From: Sutcliffiella rhizosphaerae
Lineage (GTDB): Bacteria > Bacillota > Bacilli > Bacillales > Bacillaceae_I
Length of the DNA: 64,000 nt
NCBI RefSeq assembly: GCF_917563925.1
Contig: NZ_CAKJTJ010000014.1
Location: 1 to 64,000 of the forward strand
Reading direction: 5' to 3'
Part shown: one piece after another, positions 17,889-27,417 of the stretch
Numbering within the stretch: the stretch's first letter is position 1
How the letters are laid out: the number at the start of each line of letters is the position of its first letter
The notes under the pieces: generated by a model
Databases searched by the model: none
What the model was told of the DNA's origin: nothing
What the model saw: only the letters and a program-made list of their open reading frames with translations
Made by a program: the position numbers and the translations under genes

Positions 17889-18152
17889 ATGGCCGATATT
17901 TACCTGATAATAATACTGTCAAAAGTACTTTTCTATATTTATTGGTTAGGTACTCTTGGTGAATATAGTGAATGTATTGCTATAATATGTAATGAAAATT
18001 ATGATTATTTTGTATTTAATGAAAATAAATCTAATATTACAAAGTTTAATAATATTACTGTCGAAGGTCCTTCTTTTGGTAATGTTTTGGATGAATTTAG
18101 TGGGATAGAATTAGAAGAATTAGAGCTTCTCATATTGAAAGTGAAAGAATAA
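17889..18152 (+). CDS. Hypothetical protein or gene remnant
   Basis: An 87-codon frame has no good ribosome site before ATG 17889. The N-terminal third is hydrophobic; the rest is acidic and Asn-rich (NENKSNITKFNNITVEGPSFGNVLDEFSGIELEELELL), resembling small cytoplasmic immunity-type proteins in flavour only. A protein-like stretch continues out of frame just after the stop (INEEEKYLVNRIY), which hints at a frameshifted remnant. No family recognised. Confidence 0.3.
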   Translation: MADIYLIIILSKVLFYIYWLGTLGEYSECIAIICNENYDYFVFNENKSNITKFNNITVEGPSFGNVLDEFSGIELEELELLILKVKE

Positions 18153-18255
18153 TTTACTTAATCAATGAAGAAGAAAAATATCTCGTGAATAGAATATACT
18201 GACCTCACGAACGCAGGCATACCCATAGAGTAACTAAGGCTGACTGTTTGAACAA

Positions 18256-18402
18256 TCATTGTTGAGAGTTCAAAACACGATTATATGCTTGATAAGCAGC
18301 AATTACCGCAATAAATGAACCGATTAAAAAGAGGAGGGATCCTCCTAGTGTAAAGATTCTTCCAATAAGTGTGTTTCTTTCTTCAATTAGCTGTTCATTC
18401 AT
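18256..18402 (-). CDS. Small single-pass membrane protein
   Basis: On the minus strand ATG 18402, after GGTTGGTGG, encodes 48 residues: MNEQLIEERNTLIGRIFTLG followed by a clear membrane helix (SLLFLIGSFIAVIAAYQAY) and a short tail NRVLNSQQ, ending at TGA 18256-18258. An acidic amphipathic N-terminus plus one membrane helix is the whole protein. It is too short for most gene finders. No function known. Confidence 0.6.
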   Translation of the reverse strand: MNEQLIEERNTLIGRIFTLGGSLLFLIGSFIAVIAAYQAYNRVLNSQQ

Positions 18403-18576
18403 TTTTTTCCACCAACCTCGTAGCTATATCGATTTACTATATGCACAAAAATCAAACTTGTGCTATTTGTGTAATCAATTTAGTGAGGTAGTTACTTTAT
18501 TTATTTCATCCAATATGATATTATTTTGTGTTTTGGTACAAAATAATACGAAAAGATGAAGATTGAGGTTAAATTT

Positions 18577-19290
18577 ATGCGCAAATTTATTATTATTATA
18601 TGTGTTCTCAATATATTTCCCTTTTTGGAACCTAACCAAAGTTTTGCCGAAATTAGACCAAGAAAAGAATATGAAAAAACAGGACAGGTATTTTGGGAGG
18701 CACACACAACTGATAAAAAAGTTGCCATTACATTTGACGATGGACCTAATTCCATTTATACCCCCATTGTGTTAGAGGTTTTAAATGAATATGATGCAAA
18801 AGCCACATTCTTTGTTGTTGGAAACATGGTGGAAAAACATCCTGATATTGTTTCTAATATTGTTTATAATGGACATGAACTCGGAAACCATACGTTTTCA
18901 CATGCATATGGACAATCTGTCTCAGAAGAAGAGTTATTAGAAGAGATTGAAAAAACGAACAGTATTCTTCAACTAGTAATCGGTTCACGGCCATCTTATT
19001 TTCGCCCTGTCGGTGGCTATTATTCAGATGAAGTGATAGATTCTGCTGTGCAATTAAATCATAAAGTGCTTTTATGGTCTTGGCATCAAGATCCCAAGGA
19101 CTGGTCCGATCAAAAAGCTGCACAGATTGCCAATCATGTTACCCAAAACATCCGCCCTGGTGATGTTATATTGCTGCATGATGGTGGGGGGAATAGAATG
19201 GAGACGGTTCTGGCCCTAAAATTAATTTTGCCAATTTTAAAGGATGAAGGGTATCGGTTTGTTACAGCTAGTGAGTTGTTTGCCGAGTAA
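18577..19290 (+). CDS. Exported polysaccharide deacetylase (NodB / carbohydrate esterase 4)
   Basis: Members of this family remove N-acetyl groups from peptidoglycan or other N-acetylated glycans. The protein (237 aa from ATG 18577; the frame opens at 18556) starts with a signal peptide (MRKFIIIICVLNIFPFLEPNQSFA). The NodB domain has TFDDGP (metal-binding and catalytic Asp), the zinc motif GNHTFSH, RPVGGYYSDEV, the WHQDPKDW block, and the C-terminal LLHDGGGNR motif. It is most like the Bacillus PdaA/YlxY/PdaC class of secreted deacetylases; the exact substrate is not inferable. A terminator follows. Confidence 0.92.
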   Translation: MRKFIIIICVLNIFPFLEPNQSFAEIRPRKEYEKTGQVFWEAHTTDKKVAITFDDGPNSIYTPIVLEVLNEYDAKATFFVVGNMVEKHPDIVSNIVYNGHELGNHTFSHAYGQSVSEEELLEEIEKTNSILQLVIGSRPSYFRPVGGYYSDEVIDSAVQLNHKVLLWSWHQDPKDWSDQKAAQIANHVTQNIRPGDVILLHDGGGNRMETVLALKLILPILKDEGYRFVTASELFAE

Positions 19291-19327
19291 AATTACCAAT
19301 ATGGACAACCTATAAGCTGATCTATAT

Positions 19328-19373
19328 GAAAACCCCAGAGATGTTGAATTTTCCACATCTTTGGGGTTTTTTG
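19328..19373 (+). terminator. Intrinsic terminator after the deacetylase gene
   Basis: AAAACCCCAGAGATGT pairs with ACATCTTTGGGGTTTT, followed by further T's. Confidence 0.9.
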
Positions 19374-19401
19374 TTTGATTATGTAATATATAATTTGAAT
19401 T

Positions 19402-19878
19402 TCACCTTCTTATGATTTTTAGATGTAATGGTAAAATGAATCTATAAACGAAAATAAAAAGTATAAAAGATATAGGGATACTCCAGCTTTTGGTTTGTAA
19501 ATATCCAGAAAGATAAAGAGTAATTTCGATTAGAGATGAAATGAATGAAAAAAGAAGAGATAATTTCCATTTGTTGTTTTCTGTTAAAAAGTTTAAAAAG
19601 AGTATTGCTAACGATGTTGGGATAAAGGTATAAGCAAGAATGTCTCCCAAACCCGTTTTTGTAGGATGACCTAAATCTAATAAATCAATTACTCGGAATA
19701 GAATTGCATCACAAATCCAAGTAGCGACACCAACAATACCAAACGTTATATATTGTTCTTTCCAAGTAATGTTTCTTTTTGGAATAATTAACGACAAAAG
19801 GAAAAGTATCACACTAATTACCACACAAATCCATACTCCTTGGAAATGAAGGTCCAGATTTTTTATGATTTCCTGCAT
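19402..19878 (-). CDS. Hypothetical four- or five-pass membrane protein
   Basis: The 158-residue protein is almost entirely hydrophobic segments, with conserved-looking polar spots: ITWKEQYITFGIVGVATWICDAILFRVIDLLDLG in the second and third segments and LAILFLNFLTENNKW in the fourth. The pattern resembles the CBO0543-type membrane proteins of Firmicutes, but this is only a resemblance. ATG 19878 has AAGGAGTAAAAAG before it on the minus strand. It stands alone. Confidence 0.7.
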   Translation of the reverse strand: MQEIIKNLDLHFQGVWICVVISVILFLLSLIIPKRNITWKEQYITFGIVGVATWICDAILFRVIDLLDLGHPTKTGLGDILAYTFIPTSLAILFLNFLTENNKWKLSLLFSFISSLIEITLYLSGYLQTKSWSIPISFILFIFVYRFILPLHLKIIRR

Positions 19879-20065
19879 CTTTTTACTCCTTATGTTAGCT
19901 AAATGTCACACTTCAATAAAAAAGTGATAATTCCTATTTTTATTATTTTATCCAAGACATTCTTACTTATACTGATCACCGGGTATGCAAGCTATGGGTA
20001 CGATTCTCATGTTTCTACACATCTTAATACTTCAAAACTCTTCCTGTTATGATGGATGGTTCAAA

Positions 20066-20116
20066 GTTAAAAACCGCTTAATAGTGTAGTGGAATACACT
20101 TTTAAACGGTTTTTCC
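20066..20116 (-). terminator. Intrinsic terminator (minus strand) after the 20.1-kb gene
   Basis: A nested stem with AAAACCG/CGGTTTT outside and AGTGT/ACACT inside. Both ends are A/T-rich, so it can act on either strand; on the minus strand it closes the gene ending at 20127. Confidence 0.65.
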
Positions 20117-20126
20117 ATGATAAATA

Positions 20127-20498
20127 TCAAACAGCAGGTTCATTTTCACCTGTTTGTTGATCTTCTTGTAATGTTCTTACATCACCTGTTGCTTCCACTG
20201 CTGAACCAAATGATTGAATGGATACACCAGTAATAATAAGTTTTTTCCAGTAAGATGTATCTCCTGAAGAATTAATTTGTTGGGAAAAACTTGCAGCTTC
20301 TGTAAATAAGCCAATGACCCTTGTCCATACCCCGGCAGCAACAATTTTCTCTCCTTCTGACTCATAATTTAAATTGGCAAGCTGAGTAACTAAAATGGCT
20401 TCGTAAATAACCATAATTAATTGAATCCATAAAACATTAGATAGTTGTCTTTCAAGTCCTCTAATCTCTCGATCTCTTTCTTCTGGTGAAATACACAA
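20127..20498 (-). CDS. Hypothetical protein with an N-terminal amphipathic region
   Basis: A 123-residue product is read from TTG 20498, with GGAGG nine bases before it. It begins with a charged segment (SPEERDREIRGLERQLSN) followed by a hydrophobic segment (VLWIQLIMVIYEAILVTQLA) and two further weakly hydrophobic repeats (VAAGVWTRVIGLFTEAASFS; WKKLIITGVSIQSFGSAVEATG). It resembles small repetitive Bacillus proteins of the DUF6944 kind. The same frame is open for about 50 codons upstream of the TTG without an ATG/GTG/TTG start. Confidence 0.6.
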   Translation of the reverse strand: MCISPEERDREIRGLERQLSNVLWIQLIMVIYEAILVTQLANLNYESEGEKIVAAGVWTRVIGLFTEAASFSQQINSSGDTSYWKKLIITGVSIQSFGSAVEATGDVRTLQEDQQTGENEPAV

Positions 20499-20697
20499 CC
20501 CATAGTTCCTCCAGACATTTTTCTTATATAAATATGTAAATAAAACTTGTGTGTTACCTCCAAAGCTGCTCTTTATTAATAGATTGTTGCTTTTAATCGG
20601 TGAAGAGTCCTCTTCTGTACTTATGCGTACCTATAAAACAAATGCAGGTTAATTGGACGACTTTATCTAAATCGAATAAGTTAACGAAAACAACCTT

Positions 20698-21204
20698 TTA
20701 TTTATATTGGATGTTATCTAACTTGATCACTTTTTCGTTGCTATTCATTGCTTCTTGTTTCGTGTTGTCCACAAGGTTTACTACATCTTTATAGCTAATT
20801 TTCGCACCCCAAATAAGAAGTGGCACTCCAATGAAATCAAATTTTAAAACTCTAGAAAAGAAGCCACCGATAGTCATTGGAAACGGAACGGTTGGTGAGG
20901 TATTGGTGAATATAATTTTTTGATCTAACTGATAACTTTCATTAAAAAGCTTGCACAGATTTACCAAGGATTTTACCGCAATTTTGGAAGAATGCCTTCC
21001 TACTGAATATACAGCGTTATGTTCTTCGTCATAGCCATGAAAAAAGAAAATTCCTTTTTCATCTGGGGTTAGTTTATTGAAAAACGGAACATTTAAAACA
21101 TCTTCTTTCGTGAGCTTTTGATGTTTAGACAATAATTTTAAATGATACGCTGCAGCCAAAGCTGTTGAATGTGTTCCGCCAAAATCATTATAAATATATA
21201 TCAA
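20698..21204 (-). CDS. DUF3189-family protein
   Basis: The 169-codon gene begins at TTG 21204, eight bases after AAGGAG. The first residues, MIYIYNDFGGTHSTALAAAYHLK, show the Y-x-x-GGTHS-x-x-AAA-H-L pattern of DUF3189, a Firmicute family often found in sporulation-related contexts but without a proven function. GIFFFHGYDEEHNAVYSVGRHSS is also typical. The frame is open back to 21270 but upstream residues look non-conserved. Confidence 0.75.
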   Translation of the reverse strand: MIYIYNDFGGTHSTALAAAYHLKLLSKHQKLTKEDVLNVPFFNKLTPDEKGIFFFHGYDEEHNAVYSVGRHSSKIAVKSLVNLCKLFNESYQLDQKIIFTNTSPTVPFPMTIGGFFSRVLKFDFIGVPLLIWGAKISYKDVVNLVDNTKQEAMNSNEKVIKLDNIQYK

Positions 21205-21353
21205 AGTGTTCACTCCTTCTTTATTATTTAATTGCCCCAAAAGCATAAAATTTATTAGGTCATCCATCAATTACCTTTTAGGTTAATTGCCATAGTAATA
21301 ATTTGTCCCTTTCACAAATAGACTTTAGTAGTACAAATATAGGAGGGGAAGGG

Positions 21354-21758
21354 ATGGCAAAAACTTCTCAGCATCAAGTTACAGCCGATTTGATTCAAGA
21401 ATTTTATGAATGTTTAAAGCGCAAAAAGAAATTAGAACAAAGAATGGGTGAATTAAAAGAAAAATTTCATCATTACTTTGATGAGAAATTTGGTCAGGAT
21501 GAAAAAGCAGAAATTGTGATGGGGGCTTATAAGCTACAAAGGCAAGTTAGAAAAACTGAGAAATATAAAGAAGAAGAAACGGTTGAAAAACTGGAAGCAT
21601 TAAATATGGAGGAACTTATTAAAGTAACCAAAAAGCCAGATGATGAAAAAATAAAAGCAGCTATTCAACTAAATCTATTAAAAGAAGAAGATGTAAAGGA
21701 TTTCCTAGTAACATCCTCCACGTTAGCGATTGCTGTAAAACCACTTACACCTAGATAA
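21354..21758 (+). CDS. Hypothetical coiled-coil protein in a holin cassette
   Basis: ATG 21354 lies after AGGAGGGGAAGGG. The 134-residue, strongly charged protein is rich in Lys/Glu heptads (KRKKKLEQRMGELKEKFHHYFDEKF; KYKEEETVEKLEALNMEEL), suggesting a coiled coil, and ends with a hydrophobic/beta tail (STLAIAVKPLTPR). It lies 12 bases before a phage holin gene and is probably cotranscribed. The architecture resembles small phage tail or Gam-like proteins; no firm family. Confidence 0.7.
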   Translation: MAKTSQHQVTADLIQEFYECLKRKKKLEQRMGELKEKFHHYFDEKFGQDEKAEIVMGAYKLQRQVRKTEKYKEEETVEKLEALNMEELIKVTKKPDDEKIKAAIQLNLLKEEDVKDFLVTSSTLAIAVKPLTPR

Positions 21759-21770
21759 AGGGGGATTGAC

Positions 21771-22019
21771 ATGCCTGAAACAACCAAAGAAAATCAACTT
21801 TCCATTCGTCCTGTGTCAAAAGGTGCATGGTTTCGTATTGTGTTTTTATTACTAGCACTTGTTAATCAGTTACTTGTAATTTTTAATAAATCACCACTTC
21901 CAATTTCTGAAGAGCAACTAGAACAACTATTTACTATAAGTTGGACAGCTATTGCAGCAATAATGGCCTGGTGGAAAGACAATGATTGGACCAAAAAAGC
22001 TAGAAGCAGAGTGAAATAG
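21771..22019 (+). CDS. Phage-type holin (phi LC3 family)
   Basis: Holins of this class are short membrane proteins that permeabilise the membrane for endolysin export. The 82-residue product has ISVRPVSKGAWFR-type N-terminus, one strong membrane segment (IVFLLLALVNQLLVIF), the loop NKSPLPISEEQLEQLF, a second segment (ISWTAIAAIMAWW) and the basic tail KDNDWTKKARSRVK, matching the phi LC3 holin pattern. No endolysin gene follows; lexA is convergent on the other side of a shared terminator. It may be a phage outpost or a domesticated lysis gene. Confidence 0.85.
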   Translation: MPETTKENQLSIRPVSKGAWFRIVFLLLALVNQLLVIFNKSPLPISEEQLEQLFTISWTAIAAIMAWWKDNDWTKKARSRVK

Positions 22020-22091
22020 CTTTTATTTTAAAAAAAAACTCCTATCACTCCGCCTGGCATAAAAAACAACAACTAAAATATTTCAGAACAG

Positions 22092-22124
22092 AAAAAAGTG
22101 CCAACCTATGTTGACACTTTTTTT
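22092..22124. terminator. Bidirectional terminator between the holin gene and lexA
   Basis: AAAAAAGTGCCAAC pairs with GTTGACACTTTTTT; flanking A and T runs allow use on both strands, closing the plus-strand holin and the minus-strand lexA. Confidence 0.85.
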
Positions 22125-22734
22125 AGTGGATATTACGATATACACCAATCACTTTTCCTAAAATGCTGACATTACGAACAATAATTGGTTCTAACGTGGA
22201 GTTTTCTGGTTGCAGGCGAATATAATCTTTTTCCTTATAAAATCTTTTCACCGTTGCCTCGTCTTCTTCAGTCATGGCAACAACAATGTCTCCGTTGTTA
22301 GCAGATTGTTGTTGACGCACGATGACATAATCTCCATCAAGGATTCCAGCTTCAATCATACTGTCCCCCATGACTTCTAGCATAAAAACATGCTCGTCAG
22401 GAGCTACATAGCGATCAGGTAGAGGAAAATAATCCTCTACATTTTCAATTGCAGTAATAGGTTGACCTGCTGTGACCTTTCCGATTATCGGAACATTAAC
22501 TGCAGAAATTTTAGGGACAAGTTCATCCTCCATAATTTCGATTGCCCTAGGCTTTGTAGGGTCTCTTCGAATTAGACCTTTACTTTCCAACCGAGCGAGA
22601 TGACCATGGACAGTGGAACTAGATGCAAGTCCAACTGCTTCACCAATTTCGCGGACGGAAGGTGGATAACCTTTTGCCTGGACTTCTTGCTTAATATAAT
22701 CCAAGATATCTTGTTGCCTTTTTGATAGTTTCAT
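22123..22734 (-). CDS. lexA: SOS repressor LexA
   Basis: LexA represses SOS genes and self-cleaves when RecA is activated. The 203-residue protein has the winged helix-turn-helix N-terminus ([41 protein letters not shown]), the cleavage dipeptide region VTAGQP (Ala-Gly), and the S24 peptidase Ser/Lys pair in MGDSMIEAG and [15 protein letters not shown]. It is transcribed divergently from yneB. Two LexA boxes lie in the shared 133-base promoter region. Confidence 0.98.
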   Translation of the reverse strand: MKLSKRQQDILDYIKQEVQAKGYPPSVREIGEAVGLASSSTVHGHLARLESKGLIRRDPTKPRAIEIMEDELVPKISAVNVPIIGKVTAGQPITAIENVEDYFPLPDRYVAPDEHVFMLEVMGDSMIEAGILDGDYVIVRQQQSANNGDIVVAMTEEDEATVKRFYKEKDYIRLQPENSTLEPIIVRNVSILGKVIGVYRNIH

Positions 22735-22792
22735 AATACCGCACCTCTATTACTATGATTATGTTAAGTATAGCATGATTTTCCTGAAAATA

Positions 22793-23542
<750 letters not shown>

Positions 23543-23587
23543 TAAGATAAAACCATATCTTCACATGGGTGAAAGAAGGAGATTATT

Positions 23588-23818
23588 ATGTTATCAAAAG
23601 AAAAAATTGCTCGAATAAACGCTCTTTCTAAAAAAGCGAAAGCATCGGGTCTTACAAATGAAGAAGCAATGGAACAAAAACAATTACGGGAAGAGTATAT
23701 AAAGACTTTTCGAGCTTCTATGGAAGACACTTTGCAAGGAGTTACCATTGTAGATCCAGAAGGAAACGATGTTACTCCAGAAAAATTAAAAGAACGAAAA
23801 AAGAATTTAAAGCACTAA
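23588..23818 (+). CDS. ynzC: DUF896 protein YnzC
   Basis: The 76-residue product (MLSKEKIARINALSKKAKASGLTNEE...YIKTFRASMEDTLQGVTIVDPEGNDVTP) is a clear member of DUF896/YnzC, a helical-hairpin protein cotranscribed with yneB in the B. subtilis SOS operon; its biochemical role is unknown. ATG 23588 is preceded by GAAGGAG. It lies 45 bases after yneB. Confidence 0.95.
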   Translation: MLSKEKIARINALSKKAKASGLTNEEAMEQKQLREEYIKTFRASMEDTLQGVTIVDPEGNDVTPEKLKERKKNLKH

Positions 23819-23908
23819 ACGCTTTTTTTCAGAACATTGGAACATACTATTTATGATAAAATAGAATCTTTCCAAGTAATAATGATAAAGAGAGAAAGGA
23901 TGGAAAAT

Positions 23909-25915
23909 ATGACACACACGATAGATCAACTTTCCATTAATACCATTCGCACACTTTCTATTGATGCGATCGAAAAAGCAAACTCAGGTCACCCAGGAAT
24001 GCCGATGGGTGCTGCACCGATGGGATATTCTTTATGGACTAAATTTATGAACCATAATCCTAAAAACCCAAACTGGTTTAATAGAGATCGTTTTGTTCTC
24101 TCTGCGGGACATGGCTCCATGTTATTATATAGCCTGTTACACTTAGGTGGATATGATGTTTCGATGGACGATTTAAAACAATTTCGTCAATGGGGGAGCA
24201 GAACTCCTGGACATCCAGAATTCGGACATACTCCAGGAGTAGATGCAACTACCGGTCCGCTTGGACAAGGGATTGCTATGGGTGTCGGTATGGCTATGGC
24301 TGAACGTCACCTAGCTGCAACATACAATAAAGATGACATGGAGCTTGTTAATCACTTTACATATAGTATTTGTGGAGATGGAGACTTAATGGAAGGTATT
24401 TCAAATGAATCAGCTTCCCTGGCTTCCCATTTAAAGCTTGGCCGTTTTATTGTCCTATACGACTCGAACGATATTTCCCTTGATGGCGATTTGGACAAAT
24501 CATTTTCTGAGAGTGTTGAGCTTCGCTTTAAAGGCTATGGCTGGCAATATATCCGAGTGGAAGATGGAAACAACTTAGAAGAAATTGCAGCAGCTGTAGA
24601 AGAAGCGCAAACCGACTTAAACCGACCTACTTTGATTGAAGTCAAAACAACCATTGGTTATGGTTCTCCAAATCGTTCTGGTACATCTGGTGTTCATGGT
24701 GCCCCACTTGGTTCTGATGAGCTAAAGCTAACGAAAGAAGCATACAAATGGACATTTGAAAACGACTTCCACGTTCCTGAAGAAGTATATGAGCACTTCC
24801 GTGAAAAAGTTGCGGTAAAAGGCGATAAAGCTGAAGCGGAGTGGAACGTATTATTCCAACAATATAAAGAAAAATATCCAGAACTAGGAAAGCAATTAGA
24901 AACTGCAATAAACGGCGTACTCCCTAAAGACTGGGATAAGGATATCCCTGTTTATGAAGAAGGAAAAAGCTTAGCTTCTCGTGCGTCCTCTGGTGAAGTA
25001 TTAAATGCCATTGCAAAAAATGTTCCATTCTTCTTCGGTGGTTCAGCCGACCTTGCAGGTTCTAACAATACAATGATTAAAGGCGAAGCAGACTTCACAC
25101 CTGAAGACTACAGCGGTCGTAACATCTGGTTTGGTGTTCGGGAATTTGCAATGGGCGCTGCACTAAACGGAATGGCATTGCATGGTGGGGTAAAAGTATA
25201 CGGTGGAACATTCTTCGTGTTCTCTGACTATTTACGTCCGGCAATTCGTCTTGCAGCCTTACAACAATTACCTGTAACATTTGTATTTACACATGATAGT
25301 ATTGCTGTTGGCGAAGATGGACCTACCCATGAACCAATTGAGCAACTTCCAAGTTTGCGTGCAATGCCAAACCTTTCTGTAATTCGTCCAGCAGATGGAA
25401 ATGAAACAGCAGCTGCATGGAGAATAGCAATGGAATCTGAAAAAACACCTACTACATTGGTATTGACACGTCAAAACCTACCAACAATAAAGGGGACAGA
25501 TCAAACTGCTCTAGATGGTGTGAAGAAAGGTGCTTACGTTATTTCTGACTCCGGTAAAGAAACTGCTGATGCGTTAATACTTGCTTCTGGTTCTGAAGTT
25601 GGATTGGCTGTTGAAGCACAGAAAGCACTTCAGCAAGAAGGTATTCATGCAAATGTTATAAGTATGCCTTCATGGGATCGTTTCGAGCAACAATCAGAGG
25701 AATACAAAAACTCTGTGCTCCCTAAAGATGTGAAAAAGCGTCTTGGTATTGAAATGGCTACTCCACTTGGATGGGAGCGTTACACTGGTGACGAAGGTGA
25801 TGTGTTAGCAATTCATACATTCGGCGCTTCTGCTCCTGGTCAAAAAATAATGAAAGAATACGGATTTACGGTAGAAAATGTTGTAGCAAGAGTAAAAGCT
25901 TTACTAGAAAATTAA
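23909..25915 (+). CDS. tkt: Transketolase
   Basis: Transketolase moves two-carbon units between sugars in the pentose phosphate pathway using thiamine diphosphate. The 668-residue product has [17 protein letters not shown], the TPP motif [17 protein letters not shown]...[20 protein letters not shown], the central pyrimidine-binding block ([19 protein letters not shown]), and [24 protein letters not shown]. The frame opens at 23837, but ATG 23909, eight bases after GAAAGGA, gives the expected N-terminus. Order lexA-yneB-ynzC-tkt is as in B. subtilis. Confidence 0.97.
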   Translation: MTHTIDQLSINTIRTLSIDAIEKANSGHPGMPMGAAPMGYSLWTKFMNHNPKNPNWFNRDRFVLSAGHGSMLLYSLLHLGGYDVSMDDLKQFRQWGSRTPGHPEFGHTPGVDATTGPLGQGIAMGVGMAMAERHLAATYNKDDMELVNHFTYSICGDGDLMEGISNESASLASHLKLGRFIVLYDSNDISLDGDLDKSFSESVELRFKGYGWQYIRVEDGNNLEEIAAAVEEAQTDLNRPTLIEVKTTIGYGSPNRSGTSGVHGAPLGSDELKLTKEAYKWTFENDFHVPEEVYEHFREKVAVKGDKAEAEWNVLFQQYKEKYPELGKQLETAINGVLPKDWDKDIPVYEEGKSLASRASSGEVLNAIAKNVPFFFGGSADLAGSNNTMIKGEADFTPEDYSGRNIWFGVREFAMGAALNGMALHGGVKVYGGTFFVFSDYLRPAIRLAALQQLPVTFVFTHDSIAVGEDGPTHEPIEQLPSLRAMPNLSVIRPADGNETAAAWRIAMESEKTPTTLVLTRQNLPTIKGTDQTALDGVKKGAYVISDSGKETADALILASGSEVGLAVEAQKALQQEGIHANVISMPSWDRFEQQSEEYKNSVLPKDVKKRLGIEMATPLGWERYTGDEGDVLAIHTFGASAPGQKIMKEYGFTVENVVARVKALLEN

Positions 25916-25927
25916 TGCTTTATATAG

Positions 25928-25974
25928 GACTGTTCGACAAGTCAATATTAATTGACTGTTGGCAGTCTTTTTTT
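25928..25974 (+). terminator. Intrinsic terminator after tkt
   Basis: A long stem (GACTGTTCGACAAGTCAAT with ATTGACTGTTGGCAGTC) is followed by seven T's. Its 5' arm contains TTCGACA, the reverse complement of a Spo0A box, probably by chance. Confidence 0.88.
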
Positions 25975-26036
25975 CGATCCTAAAACCTCTTCAGTTATTC
26001 ATTGAGACAAGCGATTTTATGTGGTGAGTAGAAGCC

Positions 26037-26105
26037 CTGATGTTGTTTTTGCACCTGATTCGACATATTTCACCAAAAATAGCGCTTTCCTCTCTACAAC
26101 ATCAG
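26037..26105 (+). promoter_or_regulatory. Spo0A box within a perfect inverted repeat upstream of sirA
   Basis: TTCGACA at 26059-26065 is the exact reverse complement of the Spo0A box TGTCGAA, about 100 bases before the sirA start. It lies between the arms CTGATGTTGT (26037-26046) and ACAACATCAG (26096-26105), a perfect ten-base inverted repeat. sirA is under Spo0A control in B. subtilis, so the 0A box is expected; the inverted repeat is not. Confidence 0.65.
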
Positions 26106-26129
26106 ACAAATGTTTCCTCTACCATCCTT

Positions 26130-26135
26130 TATAAT
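26130..26135 (+). promoter_or_regulatory. -10 box of sirA
   Basis: TATAAT lies 30 bases before the sirA start. The nearest -35-like box (CAGACA, 26103-26108) is 21 bases away, a wide spacing also known from Spo0A-activated SigA promoters such as spoIIG. Confidence 0.55.
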
Positions 26136-26165
26136 AGATAAAAGAGGATGAGTGGAGGGGTTTTG

Positions 26166-26591
26166 ATGCGTGAATATATCATCTATTTAATAGAGGATGA
26201 AATAGCAAAACACTATTCTGGTAATGAAATAAAACTATTTCAATTGTTTAAACAATATGAACAGGAACATGATATTCAAAGCATAATCAAACAACAAATC
26301 GATTATGTTACCTTGACAATACCCACTATCCGTTTACAGCATTCTTTAGAAACGGCATTACATGCAAATAAAAACTATAATCCTTCTCAGCAAAAAATAG
26401 AAAAAATAGATTCCATGGCAAAGCTTACGATTAATGAAAAATATTTAAAACTAACTTCAAACGGATCGTTTGAGGCAGAAGCAATATTTTTTGAAATAAT
26501 ACGAAAACTGGCACCATTCTTTCTCGCCATAGACACTAAATCAAACCGCTATGGTTGGTTGCAGCCAATTAAACAGAGAAAATTTGTCTGA
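26166..26591 (+). CDS. sirA: Sporulation inhibitor of replication SirA
   Basis: SirA binds DnaA domain I and blocks replication initiation when Spo0A~P is high, protecting chromosome copy number at sporulation. The 141-residue product aligns with B. subtilis SirA (YneE, 148 aa): MREYIIYLIEDEIAKHYSGNE at the N-terminus and the conserved EAEAIFFEIIRKLAPFFLAID...RYGWLQPIKQRKFV at the C-terminus. ATG 26166 follows TGGAGGGG; the frame opens at 26148. It lies between tkt and yneF as in B. subtilis, with a Spo0A box upstream. Confidence 0.93.
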   Translation: MREYIIYLIEDEIAKHYSGNEIKLFQLFKQYEQEHDIQSIIKQQIDYVTLTIPTIRLQHSLETALHANKNYNPSQQKIEKIDSMAKLTINEKYLKLTSNGSFEAEAIFFEIIRKLAPFFLAIDTKSNRYGWLQPIKQRKFV

Positions 26592-26682
26592 ATGATAGAG
26601 AAAAATGGCGGAAAATGTTGTATAATTACAATTGGTTTAGTACACTACTTGAGTAGACCTGGATTTGAGGAGGAAATTTTTG

Positions 26683-26901
26683 ATGGATACATGGATTTGG
26701 ATTCTAATTGTAGTTCTAGCTCTTATTGCTGGAGTTGCGCTAGGATTTTTCATCGCTCGTAAGTACATGATGACTTACTTAAAGAAAAATCCGCCAATTA
26801 ATGAGCAAATGCTGCGTGTTATGATGATGCAAATGGGAATGAAACCATCCCAAAAGAAAATCAACCAAATGATGTCTGCAATGAGCAAACAAATGAAATA
26901 A
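26683..26901 (+). CDS. yneF: UPF0154 membrane protein YneF
   Basis: The 72-residue protein has one N-terminal membrane segment ([22 protein letters not shown]) followed by [39 protein letters not shown], the signature of UPF0154/YneF. The role is unknown but the protein is conserved in Firmicutes. ATG 26683 follows GAGGAGGAAA; a TATAAT box lies near 26620. Confidence 0.95.
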   Translation: MDTWIWILIVVLALIAGVALGFFIARKYMMTYLKKNPPINEQMLRVMMMQMGMKPSQKKINQMMSAMSKQMK

Positions 26902-27417
26902 ATGAAAGTATTAAAATGCTTTTCGCTCTAAGTTTCATCATACATTTGTTTGATAATCAAAACCATAAAGTTAAGGAGAAGAAGGTCAAAAACTGAATCC
27001 TTCTTCTTAAATTTAACGATATATGCGGTTAATCTTTTTTTAAAAAGTCACTTTTTCTGTTGGAAAATTAAACAGAAGAGGTGGCTTTTTATGTTGTAGT
27101 CTATGAAAATGATTGAAGAATTTGGAGGATGAAAAAGAAAATATTCATACTCCAACCTGAGAATTTCACATTCGATGAGTATGATTATCAATTCAAGTCT
27201 TTAATATGGTATTTTGTAAAATGATTTCTACTCATGAATGATTTCTCGTCAATTTTTAATAAGCGTTCGTTAATCGTGTAGTAGTTCATCTCTGTAGAAT
27301 TATTTTTCTTTTGTAAAAATTTCCTCAGTTAACGAATAAACATCTTTCTAAATATTTGAATATTTGCTAAACTATTATAGTTCCATATAGATAGATAACA
27401 AATCGGGGGAAAAGTAA
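26902..27417. other. Gene-free stretch between yneF and the ABC exporter
   Basis: No gene is recognisable in these 516 bases. A long hairpin (AAAAAGTCAC...AACAGAAGAGGTGGCTTTTT, about 27043-27092) looks like a terminator. The rest is very AT-rich, with short broken frames. In B. subtilis the bmrCD exporter has a leader-peptide gene (bmrB) upstream; I could not find an equivalent here. Confidence 0.5.

Noticed and set aside
25934-25940. A second Spo0A box (TTCGACA) after tkt
   Set aside because: It is part of the tkt terminator stem, so the match is explained by the hairpin and likely chance.
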